Below are positions 15,889 through 25,116 of a stretch of 64,000 bases of DNA, in pieces. Position 1 is the first letter of the stretch. Each line of letters begins with the position of its first letter. The notes below the pieces were generated by a model. The model did no database searches, had not been told where the DNA came from, and saw only the letters and a program-made list of their open reading frames with translations. The position numbers were made by a program, and so were the translations under genes. The stretch comes from CAMDBL01 sp964498125 (GTDB taxonomy: Bacteria > Pseudomonadota > Alphaproteobacteria > Rhizobiales > Hyphomicrobiaceae). Location: assembly GCA_964498125.1 (NCBI GenBank), contig CAZCGE010000062.1, positions 32,902 through 96,901 on the forward strand, written 5' to 3'.

Positions 15889-17124
15889 ATGGTGATGCAA
15901 TCCTCGCCCTCCAAAGCGCCGATGCAGACAAGCGAACTGGCCGACTATGGGCAAGGTTTAAGCCCCGGCGAGCGCCGCCCCGCGCGCTATGCCGCCAGCG
16001 CCAGCCCGAGCCGCGGCCGGCGGCATATCGAGCCGGAATGCCCGACCCGTAGTCCGTGGCAGCGCGACCGCGATCGCGTGCTGCATTCGACTGCGTTCCG
16101 CCGCCTGATGCACAAGACGCAGGTGTTCGTCTACCACGAGGGCGATCACTACCGCACGCGGTTGACGCATAGTCTGGAGGTGGCGCAGATCGCCCGCACC
16201 ATCGCCCGGCAGCTGCGGCTCGACGAGGATCTGGCCGAGGTGCTGGCGCTCGCTCATGACCTCGGCCATCCGCCGTTCGGCCACGCCGGCGAGCGCGCGC
16301 TCGACCAGGCCATGGCGACCTTCGGCGGCTTCGATCACAACGCCCAGTCGCTGCGCGTCGTTACCATTCTGGAGCGCAAGTACGCGGCCTTCGACGGCCT
16401 CAATCCGAGCTGGGAGACGCTCGAGGGTCTCGTCAAGCACAATGGACCGGTGGCCGATGCCACGGCAGCCGTGGCCAAAGTCGCGGGCGGCCTTGCGGCC
16501 TGGCGGCCGTTCGACCTTGGCGGGTGGGCCTCGGCGGAGGCCCAGGTGGCGGCCATCGCCGACGATATCGCCTATGGCACGCACGATATCGACGACGGGC
16601 TTCGCGCCGGCCTGATCGCGATGGCCGATCTGGCCGCGGCGCCACTGGCCTCTGGCGTGGCGGGTCCTTTGATGTCTCCCGATCCCGGCCGGCAGGCCTA
16701 CGAGGTCACGCGGGCGATGATCACGCTGCTGATTGGCGACGTGGTGGCGGAAAGTCGTGCTCGCCTTGCGGCGCTGGCGCCGGGCGCGGCCGATGACATC
16801 CGAGCGGCGGAGGGTGCCGTGGTCCGCTTCTCGCCCGCAATCGCCGTCGAGATGAAAGCGCTCAAGGCATTTTTGTTCGCCCGCGTCTATCGCCACCCAC
16901 GCGTGATGGGCGCGATGGCGGGAGCAGAGGAGATCGTCGCCAATCTGTTCCACCGCTACCTGAGTGATGCCGCGGCCCTGCCGGCGTCCTGGGCCGCCGC
17001 CTCCCGGGGGCTGGACGAGCGGCGCCACGCCCGCCGCGTTGCCGATTTCGTCGCCGGCATGACCGACCGCTACGCCATCGCCGAGCATCGGCGGCTGTTT
17101 GACGCGACGCCGGAATTGCGGTGA
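15889..17124 (+). CDS. dgt: Deoxyguanosinetriphosphate triphosphohydrolase-like protein
   Basis: This HD-domain enzyme splits dGTP or other dNTPs into nucleoside and tripolyphosphate, controlling dNTP pools. RTRLTHSLEVAQIARTIAR contains the first metal-binding His, and ALAHDLGHPPFGHAGE is the HD pair plus the downstream HxxFGH block. SPWQRDRDRVLHSTAFRRL near the N terminus and FDHNAQSLRVVT are further family motifs. About 411 residues from 15889, normal for the short alphaproteobacterial type. The exact start is uncertain because ATG and GTG codons cluster here. First of a rightward run toward argS. Confidence 0.92.
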   Translation: MVMQSSPSKAPMQTSELADYGQGLSPGERRPARYAASASPSRGRRHIEPECPTRSPWQRDRDRVLHSTAFRRLMHKTQVFVYHEGDHYRTRLTHSLEVAQIARTIARQLRLDEDLAEVLALAHDLGHPPFGHAGERALDQAMATFGGFDHNAQSLRVVTILERKYAAFDGLNPSWETLEGLVKHNGPVADATAAVAKVAGGLAAWRPFDLGGWASAEAQVAAIADDIAYGTHDIDDGLRAGLIAMADLAAAPLASGVAGPLMSPDPGRQAYEVTRAMITLLIGDVVAESRARLAALAPGAADDIRAAEGAVVRFSPAIAVEMKALKAFLFARVYRHPRVMGAMAGAEEIVANLFHRYLSDAAALPASWAAASRGLDERRHARRVADFVAGMTDRYAIAEHRRLFDATPELR

Positions 17125-17126
17125 GA

Positions 17127-17981
17127 ATGGCTGCGCATGATGGGACCCGTGCCATGAGCACTGAGCTGTTGTCGAACGAGCCGGCGATCCGGCTGGCGGC
17201 GTTCGCCCTGGTTTTCGCGACGATGGCGGCGTGGGAGCTTGCCGCGCCACGGCGGCAGCAAGAGATTGGCCGCGCGCGACGCTGGCCGAGCAATATCGCT
17301 GTCGTCATCCTCGATGCGGTCCTCGTGCGCATTTTATTTCCGCTGAGCGCCGTTGCGCTGGCCATGCTGGCCGAGACACGCGGCTGGGGGGCCTTCAACG
17401 CATGGGGTGCGCCGGCGTGGCTCGCCATTCCGGCCGCGGTCATCCTGCTCGACTTGGCCATCTACCTGCAGCACGTGTTGTTCCATGCCGTGCCCGCCCT
17501 GTGGCGGCTGCACCGGATGCACCACGCGGATCTCGAGTTCGATGTCACGACGGGCTCGAGATTCCATCCGGTCGAGATCGTCATCTCGATGATCATCAAA
17601 CTGTCGGTGGTGACCGCGCTGGGCGCACCCGCAATCGCCGTGCTCGCCTTCGAGGTGTTGCTCAACGCGACAGCGATGTTCAATCATGCGAATGTGCGGT
17701 TGCCGGCGGGCGCGGACCGGGTGCTGCGCTGGCTGGTGGTGACGCCGGACATGCATCGCGTGCATCATTCGGTGGTGATCGACGAGACGAACTCGAACTT
17801 CGGCTTCAATCTGCCCTGGTGGGACCGGCTGCTCGGGACCTACCGGGACCAGCCGGCGCAAGGACACGAGGCAATGACGATCGGTGTCGCCGCGTTGCGC
17901 AATCCCGCCGAGCTGCGTCTCGATCGCATGCTGACCCAGCCATTACGCAGAGGTGACAATACGAACATGCAAGTGCACTGA
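17127..17981 (+). CDS. Sterol desaturase / fatty acid hydroxylase-family membrane protein
   Basis: This di-iron membrane oxygenase has the histidine clusters of the family: HVLFH, then HRMHH followed by the NHANV block, and HRVHH. It has four or so membrane segments (LAAFALVFATMAAWEL, IAVVILDAVLVRILF, AWLAIPAAVILLDLAIYL and a pair near VVTALGAPAIAVLAF). The family inserts oxygen into sterols, hopanoids, carotenoids or fatty acids, and the substrate is unknown. It starts 3 nt after dgt and is probably co-transcribed. MSTELL at 17154 is an alternative start. Confidence 0.88.
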   Translation: MAAHDGTRAMSTELLSNEPAIRLAAFALVFATMAAWELAAPRRQQEIGRARRWPSNIAVVILDAVLVRILFPLSAVALAMLAETRGWGAFNAWGAPAWLAIPAAVILLDLAIYLQHVLFHAVPALWRLHRMHHADLEFDVTTGSRFHPVEIVISMIIKLSVVTALGAPAIAVLAFEVLLNATAMFNHANVRLPAGADRVLRWLVVTPDMHRVHHSVVIDETNSNFGFNLPWWDRLLGTYRDQPAQGHEAMTIGVAALRNPAELRLDRMLTQPLRRGDNTNMQVH

Positions 17982-18040
17982 GATCACGCCTGAGCGCCGC
18001 GTCGTCGAGCGCACTTGTCTGGACGGAGAGGGAGACGAGC

Positions 18041-18565
18041 ATGACGTTCAAAATCGACCAGATGCAGCGGCACGACTGGGCCAAGGTGCGCGCCATCTAC
18101 AGAGAAGGGCTGGCCACCGGGTTGGCCGCCTTCATGCTCAATCCGCCGGTCTGGAAAGATTGGGATGCCGGGCATCTGGGGTTCGGCCGGCTGGTTGCCC
18201 GCCAAGGCAATGCCGTTCTCGGCTGGGCGGCCCTTGGGTCCGTCGCCGACACCTGAGGCGCCGCCGGGGTCGCTGAGGTCAGCGTCTACGTCACTGCTGA
18301 TGCACATGGACAAGGGGTTGGTACCGCCCTCCTCGACGGCCTGATCGCGGCTTCCGAGACCGAGGCCTACTGGACATTGCAGTCCCAGATCATCGCGGAG
18401 AACCGCGGCAGCCGCGCGCTGCACGCCAAGTGCGGCTTTCGCGAGGTTGGATACCGGGAGCGGCTCGGGCACATCAATGGCGTCTGGCATGACGTCGTGT
18501 CGTTCGAGCGGCGCAGCACGCGCACCGGCGGTCCGGATCTGCCGACCAAGGTGTGCGAGCCTTGA
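18041..18565 (+). pseudogene. GNAT acetyltransferase, phosphinothricin-acetyltransferase type, with one in-frame TGA
   Basis: The frame is open for 175 codons except for a single TGA at 18254-18256. The first part starts MTFKIDQMQRHDWAKVRAIY. The second part contains GVAEVSVYVTADAHGQGVGTALLDGL, the acetyl-CoA loop, and ALHAKCGFREVGYRERLG. The ribosome-binding site is good (GGGAGACGAG). In remembered relatives a Cys, as in SDRCVYAGVAEV, often stands where the TGA falls. A TGC/TGT to TGA change is the simplest explanation, making this a recent pseudogene. Readthrough as selenocysteine is the alternative. No other frame damage is visible. Confidence 0.75.
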
Positions 18566-18637
18566 GTCTGCTGGTACTTGCCGTCGTCCAGCGCTATACG
18601 GGCGGCAACCATTTCAGTCCCAGAGACCGCAATCTGC

Positions 18638-20389
18638 ATGAATCTTTACGCCCATTTCGCCGCCAAGATCGCGGCGGCCGTCGATGCCCTGAAGTCGGAC
18701 GGCACCCTTCCCGCCGATCTCGAGGCGCGCGCCATCAGCGTCGAGGCCACGCGCGACGCAGCCCACGGTGATCTCGCCTGCAATGTCGCCATGACGCTGG
18801 CCAAGCCGGCAGGCATGAAGCCGCGGGACCTGGCCGAGAAATTCGCGGCCAAGCTCAGGGGTAATCCCGACATCGCCAAGGTCGAAGTGGCGGGGCCGGG
18901 GTTTCTCAACCTGACGCTGGCGCCGCGGTTCTGGCACGACATCGTGCGCGGCATCCTCGCCGCCGGCGCGGGCTATGGACGCTCGCAGCTCGGCAACGGC
19001 GTCAAGATCAACGTCGAGTATGTGTCGGCCAATCCGACCGGGCCGATGCACGTTGGCCATTGCCGGGGCGCGGTATTCGGCGATGCGCTGGCCAATCTGT
19101 TGGCATTCGCCGGCTTCGACGTGACGCGCGAGTACTACATCAACGACGCTGGCGCCCAGGTCGACATGCTCGCCCGGTCGGCGTTCCTGCGCTACCGCGA
19201 GGCGCTGGGCGAAGCGATCGGCGAGATCCCCAAGGGGCTCTATCCCGGCGACTACCTGAAGCCGGTCGGCGCCGCGCTGGCCAAGACGCACGGCCACAAG
19301 CTGCACAACCTGCCTGAGGCCGAATGGCTGCCGATCGTGCGCGAGGCGGCGATCGCGATGATGCTGGCGGCCATCAAGGAAGACCTCGCGACGCTCGACA
19401 TCAAGCACGACGTGTTCTTTTCGGAGGGCTCGCTCACCCGCGGCAAGGACGAGATCGCCGAGACCATCGCCGACCTGCGCACACGCGAACTCATCTACCA
19501 GGGCCGGCTCGAGCCGCCCAAGGGCGAGAAGAATGACGACTGGGAAGATCGCGAACAGACACTGTTCAAGGCCACCGCTTACGGCGATGACGTTGATCGC
19601 GCGCTGGTCAAGGCCGACGGCAGCTACACCTACTTCGCCGCCGACATGGCCTATCACCGCAACAAGATCAGGCGTGGCTTCAAGCAGTTGATCAACGTCT
19701 GGGGCGCCGACCACAAGGGCTACATCAAGCGCATGCAGGCCGCCGTCGATGGGCTGTCGGGCGGCAGCATGAAGCTCGAGGTCAAGGTCTCCGAGATGGT
19801 CAATCTGCTGCGCGATGGCCAGCCGGTGAAGATGTCGAAGCGTGCGGGAACCTTTGAGACGCTGCGCGACGTAGTCGATGAAGTGGGGCGGGACCCCGTG
19901 CGCTTCATGATGGTTTATCGCTCGCCGGAGATGAAGCTCGATTTCGACTTTGCCAAGGTCACCGAGCAGTCGAAGGACAATCCCGTCTTTTATGTGCAAT
20001 ACGCGCACGCCCGGGCGGCGTCGGTGTTCCGCAATGCCGCCGAGGCCTTCCCAGGCCTGGATCATGCCGCGGTGCGCGCGACCGACCTATCGACCCTCGA
20101 TGATGCCGGCGAACTCGACCTGATCAAGCAATTGGCGCTGTTTCCGCGCCTGATCGAAACCGCAGCCCGCGAGCACGAGCCGCACCGAGTGGCCTTCTAT
20201 CTCTACGAACTTGCTGCAGTTTTTCACGGCCAGTACACGCGTGGCAATGATTCGCCACATTTGCGCTTTATCCAGCCAACTAGCCGGCCCCTGACTGCTG
20301 CCAGGTTGGCCTTGGTTGCCGCGACGCAGCAGGTGATAGCCTGTGGCCTCGACGTGTTGGGTGTGCAGGCTCCGACGGAAATGCGCTAG
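18638..20389 (+). CDS. argS: Arginyl-tRNA synthetase
   Basis: This class I synthetase charges tRNA-Arg. The 583-residue length is normal. The N-terminal Add1 domain starts MNLYAHFAAKIAAAVDAL. The active site has the HIGH-type sequence PTGPMHVGHCRGAVFGD and the KMSKS-type loop VKMSKRAGTF. The anticodon-binding domain ends with the family block ARLALVAATQQVIACGLDVLG. The start is the ATG at 18638. An upstream in-frame extension is not conserved in style. It is followed after 49 bp by the SPOR gene, as in many alphaproteobacteria. Confidence 0.97.
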   Translation: MNLYAHFAAKIAAAVDALKSDGTLPADLEARAISVEATRDAAHGDLACNVAMTLAKPAGMKPRDLAEKFAAKLRGNPDIAKVEVAGPGFLNLTLAPRFWHDIVRGILAAGAGYGRSQLGNGVKINVEYVSANPTGPMHVGHCRGAVFGDALANLLAFAGFDVTREYYINDAGAQVDMLARSAFLRYREALGEAIGEIPKGLYPGDYLKPVGAALAKTHGHKLHNLPEAEWLPIVREAAIAMMLAAIKEDLATLDIKHDVFFSEGSLTRGKDEIAETIADLRTRELIYQGRLEPPKGEKNDDWEDREQTLFKATAYGDDVDRALVKADGSYTYFAADMAYHRNKIRRGFKQLINVWGADHKGYIKRMQAAVDGLSGGSMKLEVKVSEMVNLLRDGQPVKMSKRAGTFETLRDVVDEVGRDPVRFMMVYRSPEMKLDFDFAKVTEQSKDNPVFYVQYAHARAASVFRNAAEAFPGLDHAAVRATDLSTLDDAGELDLIKQLALFPRLIETAAREHEPHRVAFYLYELAAVFHGQYTRGNDSPHLRFIQPTSRPLTAARLALVAATQQVIACGLDVLGVQAPTEMR

Positions 20390-20438
20390 GCTCTGATTCC
20401 CTGCCAGGGCTTAGGCAACGGGTACGAGGATTCCGACG

Positions 20439-22124
20439 ATGTCACGGTCGAATATTCCTGGAGCTCCTGCTGGTGGTCAGTTGCCGCCTCGTGCGCAAGG
20501 CCAGGATCAGGACGCTCATCCCCCCGCTTGGCCGCCTCCGCAGCCGGCGCCAGGCTGGCCGCAGCAGGGCTATGCGCAGCCGCAAGCTCCGGCCGCCGAT
20601 CCTTATGGGGCGGCGAATTATCATTATCCCCAGGCCCCTGCACAGCAGGACGGCTACTACGCGCCACAGGCGCAGCAGGCACGGCCAGGATATACGCCGC
20701 CGCAATACGACCGTTTCGGTGCCCCCGCGCAGGCGCCCGCGCGGCCGGCGTCCACGCCGCGCGGCTATCCGCCCGAGCAGACGCCGGGTTATCATCAGGC
20801 CGGCTTCCAAGGGCACGGCGAAGGCGACCCGGGCGCCGCGGCCCAGAGGGGTTTTCCTCGCGGGCCGTCCCAGGCTGGCCCGGCGCCTCGCCAGCCCCAG
20901 GCGGATCAGTGGCCGACATCGGCACCGCCACGTCCTGCGCCGGCCGGCGATCCCCGTGGTTATGATCTGGGCGCCTACTCAGCCCCAGGCGCCGGGGCGC
21001 AGTACCAGAGCGATCGCCGCATGGCGATGGCCGAGCCGTCGATGGACCCGACAGGCTATGCGACGCAACATGGGGCCGGGCATCAGTCAGGCCAAGTGGT
21101 CGTGGCGGAACAGGATTATGGCCTCGACGATGGCGATTACGAAACAGAGGAGCCGCGGCGACGTTCGCGCGGCCTGCTGATCGTCGGGGCGTTGATTGGC
21201 GCCATCGGTCTCGGCGGCGGCTTGGCATATGCCTACAAGACCTATCTTGGGCCGACGCAACGCGAGCAGACTCCGGTCCTCAAGGCTGACAAGACGCCGG
21301 CAAAGACCCAGCCGACCGAACCAGGAGGCAAGCAGTTTGCCAATCAGGGCATCAAGGTCATGGGCACCCGCCTGACCGACGGCAATTCGATTGGCGAGGC
21401 GGGAACGGCATCGTTGGGGTCGTCCGCCGTCAGCGAGGATGGCGTCCGCAGTGTACGCACCGTTCCCATCCGCCCGGACGGGCAGATGGTAGCGCCGGTG
21501 CCGCAAGCGCCACCGCTGCCGGGCAGCGGCTCCGCCGCTCCACCAGGGATGGTCGTCGTCGGCGATCCCCTGCGTCGCGGCCCGCAGCTGCAATCCGGTT
21601 CAGCTCCGCCGCCAGCACAGCAGCAGGTTGCCGTGGCGCCGGTTACGAGAGACGTGGGCGCGCCCCGCAACATCACTTTGCCGCCGCCGCGCGCTGAAAG
21701 CCCACCGCTGGCGCCGCAAGCCAAGGCTCCACCGCCAGCGCAGAGAGCGGCACTCGCCTCGCCAATTGCGACGCCTGCTGATCCCCAAGCTGCGGCTGTC
21801 CCCGCCATCAAGAAAGCCGCACCGCCGCCACCACGGGCCGGCGCGGCGCCGCCATCGGCAGCGCCTGCGACAGGCAGCGGCTACGTCGCCGTTCTGGCCT
21901 CGCAGCGTTCGGCGATGGATGCCTTGAAGTTGTACGCGGACCTGCAGCAGAAATACACGACGCTGCAGGGGCGGACCCCCAGTGTGCAGGAAGCCAACCT
22001 TGGCGAGAAAGGCGTGTTTCACCGATTGCTGGTGGGTCCGGCTGGTCCAAGAGAGCAAGCCACCGCGCTGTGTACCGAACTCAAGGCCCAGGGCCACAAG
22101 GACTGCTGGGTGATGTCGCAGTGA
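20439..22124 (+). CDS. SPOR-domain protein with Pro/Gln-rich cytoplasmic region
   Basis: This 561-residue protein has a roughly 235-residue N-terminal region very rich in Pro, Gln, Ala and Tyr, then a single membrane helix (LLIVGALIGAIGLGGGLAYAY near 247-267). A long disordered Pro/Ala periplasmic linker leads to a C-terminal SPOR domain (GSGYVAVLASQRSAMDAL to GHKDCWVMSQ). SPOR domains bind denuded glycan strands at the division septum. The gene lies between argS and nagZ in the conserved cell-wall/segregation cluster, which supports a role in division or peptidoglycan remodelling. Confidence 0.9.
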   Translation: MSRSNIPGAPAGGQLPPRAQGQDQDAHPPAWPPPQPAPGWPQQGYAQPQAPAADPYGAANYHYPQAPAQQDGYYAPQAQQARPGYTPPQYDRFGAPAQAPARPASTPRGYPPEQTPGYHQAGFQGHGEGDPGAAAQRGFPRGPSQAGPAPRQPQADQWPTSAPPRPAPAGDPRGYDLGAYSAPGAGAQYQSDRRMAMAEPSMDPTGYATQHGAGHQSGQVVVAEQDYGLDDGDYETEEPRRRSRGLLIVGALIGAIGLGGGLAYAYKTYLGPTQREQTPVLKADKTPAKTQPTEPGGKQFANQGIKVMGTRLTDGNSIGEAGTASLGSSAVSEDGVRSVRTVPIRPDGQMVAPVPQAPPLPGSGSAAPPGMVVVGDPLRRGPQLQSGSAPPPAQQQVAVAPVTRDVGAPRNITLPPPRAESPPLAPQAKAPPPAQRAALASPIATPADPQAAAVPAIKKAAPPPPRAGAAPPSAAPATGSGYVAVLASQRSAMDALKLYADLQQKYTTLQGRTPSVQEANLGEKGVFHRLLVGPAGPREQATALCTELKAQGHKDCWVMSQ

Positions 22125-22184
22125 TCGGCGGCCGCAAGCCTGTCGAGGCCCATGGCAGGACGTGTCTGTGACGACGGGCGCGCC

Positions 22185-23225
22185 ATGCTGAGTGCATTCA
22201 TTACCGGATTGGCGGGGGCGGACCTGTCGGCCTTGGAGGCGCGCTTCCTGCGCGACGCCCCGCCATGCGGCGTGATTCTGTTCGCTCGCAATTGTCAAAG
22301 CCACGCGCAGATCCGCCGCCTGCTCGCCGACGTGTGCGAGGCAGCCGCCAGCGATGCGTTGCTGGTGCTCATCGACCAGGAAGGCGGTCGTGTTCAGCGC
22401 CTGCGTCCGCCGCTCGGGCGGGCATTGCCGCCAGCCGCCGCCTATGGTGACCTCTACGCCCGTGACCCGGACGCGGCGCTCACCTCGACACGGCGCATCG
22501 CCCATCTTCTCGCCGAGGATCTGGCCGATCTTGGCATCAATACGGATTGTGCGCCAGTCCTGGATGTGCCGGTGCCCGGGGCACACGGCATCATCGGTGA
22601 CCGCGCGTTTGCCGACCAGGTCCAGCCGGTCGCGGCACTCGGCCGCGCCTTTGCGGATGGCCTCGGCCAGGGCGGTATTCTGCCGGTGATCAAGCACATC
22701 CCGGGCCATGGCCGCGCCACCGAGGACAGCCATCTCGACCTGCCCGTCGTGGCGACGTCACATGCCGAGCTGTCGGCCACGGATTTCGTGCCCTTCAAGG
22801 CCTTGGCGGATGCTCCGGCCGCGATGACGGCGCATGTCATTTTCACCGCGATTGACGCGCACCTCCCTGCCAGCGTCTCCGCCCTGGTTCATGACCGCAT
22901 CATCCGTGGCGAAATCGGCTTCGATGGTTTGTTGATGAGCGACGATCTGAGCATGCGGGCGTTGATGGGCACGTTCGGCGATCGCACGGCGGCGGTGCTT
23001 TCCGCGGGGTCCGACATCGCGCTGCATTGCAATGGCAACCTTGATGAGATGCGGGCGGTGGCCGCTGCCGCGCCGGTCCTGGCAGGGCGGTCGCTCGAAC
23101 GGTTCCTGGCCGCGCTCCAGGTGACACGGCACGGCCGGCCGCCCACGCATGCCGAGCGCGTGGCGGGCGAAGCCGATCTGGCATCGATGCTGGCGGAACG
23201 CCCCGGATCGCCTGAATCAGTATAG
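22185..23225 (+). CDS. nagZ: Beta-N-acetylhexosaminidase
   Basis: This family 3 glycosidase removes N-acetylglucosamine from anhydromuropeptides during peptidoglycan recycling in the cytoplasm. The 346-residue product has VLIDQEGGRVQRL near 61-73 and the defining loop VIKHIPGHGRATEDSHLDLP near 168-187, with the catalytic His. LLMSDDLSMRAL near 245-256 holds the nucleophile Asp. No signal peptide, as expected. The start at 22185 (MLSAFITGLAG) matches family N termini. It is followed by scpA and scpB, the standard alphaproteobacterial order. Confidence 0.94.
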   Translation: MLSAFITGLAGADLSALEARFLRDAPPCGVILFARNCQSHAQIRRLLADVCEAAASDALLVLIDQEGGRVQRLRPPLGRALPPAAAYGDLYARDPDAALTSTRRIAHLLAEDLADLGINTDCAPVLDVPVPGAHGIIGDRAFADQVQPVAALGRAFADGLGQGGILPVIKHIPGHGRATEDSHLDLPVVATSHAELSATDFVPFKALADAPAAMTAHVIFTAIDAHLPASVSALVHDRIIRGEIGFDGLLMSDDLSMRALMGTFGDRTAAVLSAGSDIALHCNGNLDEMRAVAAAAPVLAGRSLERFLAALQVTRHGRPPTHAERVAGEADLASMLAERPGSPESV

Positions 23226-23296
23226 TCTCGGTCGCAGACAGCGCATTGGGGTTGGGCCGCGCGCGCGGCTATCGCAGGCTTGAAGAAGGACCGGCA

Positions 23297-24133
23297 ATGC
23301 AGGCCGTGGACACAGACGAGGGCGCCGAGACGATTGCGGGCTGGGAGGCGCCTGACGCCGAAATGTCGGTGCCGGGCGAAGGTCTCGTCGTCGACGTGGC
23401 CGGCTTCGAAGGCCCGCTCGATCTGCTGCTGGCCCTGGCGCGCACACAAAAGGTCGATCTCGCCCGCATCTCTATGGTGGCGCTGGTCGACCAGTATCTG
23501 TCGTTCATCACCGAGGTCCAGAAGCTGCGCCTGGAGATGGCGGCCGACTATCTCGTCATGGCGGCCTGGCTGGCGTTCCTCAAGTCGCGACTGCTGCTGC
23601 CGCGCGAGGCGCTGCAACCCGACGAAATGTCGGCCGAGGACCTGGCGCAACGGTTGGCTTTTCGCCTGATGCGGCTCGATGCCATGCGCCAAGCCGCAAC
23701 CCGGCTGATGACCCGCAAGCGCCTCGGGCGGGATATTTTCGCGCGCGGCATGCCGGAAGGTGTGCGCACGCTGCGCTCGACCGGCTATACTGCTGAGATC
23801 CACGACCTGCTCAAGGCCTATGCCGATCAACGCCGCCGTACCATCAAAGTGGTGCATGTCGTCAAGGCGCGGCCGGTTTTGTCCATCAAGGAGGCGCGCG
23901 GCCGCCTGGTGCGACTGGTGGGAGAAGCCTCGGGTGGATGGGTGCAGCTCGATTTTCTGCTCGAGCAGTACCTGCCGAGTCCGGAATTGAGCCGCACTGC
24001 GCGCGCCAGCACCTTTAGTGCGACGCTGGAAATGGCCATGGAGGGCGTGCTCGAACTGCGCCAGGACGTGGCCTTTGCGCCAATTTTCCTGCGCCATCGC
24101 ATTGATGCGAAGAACGTCGTGCGTCGGGGTTAA
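23297..24133 (+). CDS. scpA: Segregation and condensation protein A
   Basis: ScpA is the kleisin subunit that joins SMC heads and ScpB in the chromosome condensation complex. The 278-residue product has the N-terminal kleisin block FEGPLDLLLALARTQKVDLARIS near 38-60 and ADYLVMAAWLAFLKSRLLLP near 84-103. The C-terminal winged-helix part includes ATLEMAMEGVLELRQ. The ATG at 23297 has a GAAGAAGGA ribosome-binding stretch. It is followed by scpB with an 85-bp gap. Confidence 0.95.
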   Translation: MQAVDTDEGAETIAGWEAPDAEMSVPGEGLVVDVAGFEGPLDLLLALARTQKVDLARISMVALVDQYLSFITEVQKLRLEMAADYLVMAAWLAFLKSRLLLPREALQPDEMSAEDLAQRLAFRLMRLDAMRQAATRLMTRKRLGRDIFARGMPEGVRTLRSTGYTAEIHDLLKAYADQRRRTIKVVHVVKARPVLSIKEARGRLVRLVGEASGGWVQLDFLLEQYLPSPELSRTARASTFSATLEMAMEGVLELRQDVAFAPIFLRHRIDAKNVVRRG

Positions 24134-24218
24134 CCAGAGCAAGGCGACCGCCGGCGGACATTCAAGGGTTGCAACCCACCGGCTTCAGCCACATTTTGCA
24201 GCGCGAGAGGACGATGGA

Positions 24219-25085
24219 ATGGGACCACCGAGGCGAGCACGGGTGCCCGACGAGCAGGATACCAATGACAATGTCCCTGGTGAGGACACGGACAGCCTGG
24301 CTGTTCCGGCCATCGCCAAGCTGCGCGAGATCGAGGCCGGTTTTGCCGCCGAACTGGCGCAGGCCGATCCGGCCGCTGCCGCTGCCACGGTCGATCTGCG
24401 TGAGCAGATGCGCATTGTGGAGGCGATGCTGTTTGCCGCCTCCGAGCCGCTGGATGAAGCGAGCCTGGCGCGGCATCTCACCGGCGCGACGAACGTGAAG
24501 AGCTTGCTGGAGGCGGTGCAAGCCGACTATGCAACGCGCGGTGTCAATCTCGTGCGGGTTTCGGGCAAGTGGGCATTCAGGACCGCCGCCGATCTGTCCT
24601 GGCTGCTCGAGAAGCATGCGGTCGAGGAGCGGCGGTTGTCGCGGGCCGCGCTCGAAACGCTGTCGATCATCGCCTACCATCAGCCGGTGACGCGCGCCGA
24701 GATCGAGGAGGTCCGCGGTGTGACGACATCGAAGGGCACGCTCGACGTTTTGCTCGAGACCGGCTGGATCAGGCCGCGCGGGCGGCGCCGGGCGCCGGGC
24801 AAACCCATTACCTATGGCACGACCGCGGCATTTCTGGAGCATTTCGGCCTCGATGCCGTGCAGGACCTGCCAGGCCTTACCGAGCTGAAGGCCGCTGGCC
24901 TGCTCGATGGCAACCTGCCGCCGGGTTTCAGGATCCCGGAGCCGACGGACGTTGCCGCCTTGATGCCAGATGAGATGCCGCTCGATCTGGGCGAGGAGGA
25001 GCCTCTGCAAGCGGAGCTCGATCTGCCAGAGGATGAGCCCGAGCCGGAAACCGAAGTCGGCGACGACGAGGCGCCGAAGGCGTGA
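24219..25085 (+). CDS. scpB: Segregation and condensation protein B
   Basis: ScpB is the winged-helix partner of ScpA in the SMC condensin complex. The 288-residue product has the family blocks VEAMLFAASEPLDEASL, LSRAALETLSIIAYHQPVTRAEIEEVRG and WIRPRGRRRAPGKPITYGTT. A roughly 60-residue N-terminal extension and a very acidic C-terminal tail (repeated Glu, Asp and Pro) flank the two winged helices, as in many alphaproteobacterial forms. The start at 24219 gives the MGPPRRARVPDEQD N terminus. Intact. Confidence 0.94.
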   Translation: MGPPRRARVPDEQDTNDNVPGEDTDSLAVPAIAKLREIEAGFAAELAQADPAAAAATVDLREQMRIVEAMLFAASEPLDEASLARHLTGATNVKSLLEAVQADYATRGVNLVRVSGKWAFRTAADLSWLLEKHAVEERRLSRAALETLSIIAYHQPVTRAEIEEVRGVTTSKGTLDVLLETGWIRPRGRRRAPGKPITYGTTAAFLEHFGLDAVQDLPGLTELKAAGLLDGNLPPGFRIPEPTDVAALMPDEMPLDLGEEEPLQAELDLPEDEPEPETEVGDDEAPKA

Positions 25086-25116
25086 GGACTGGCCCGCAAC
25101 GGGTATCGAGGTGGAT

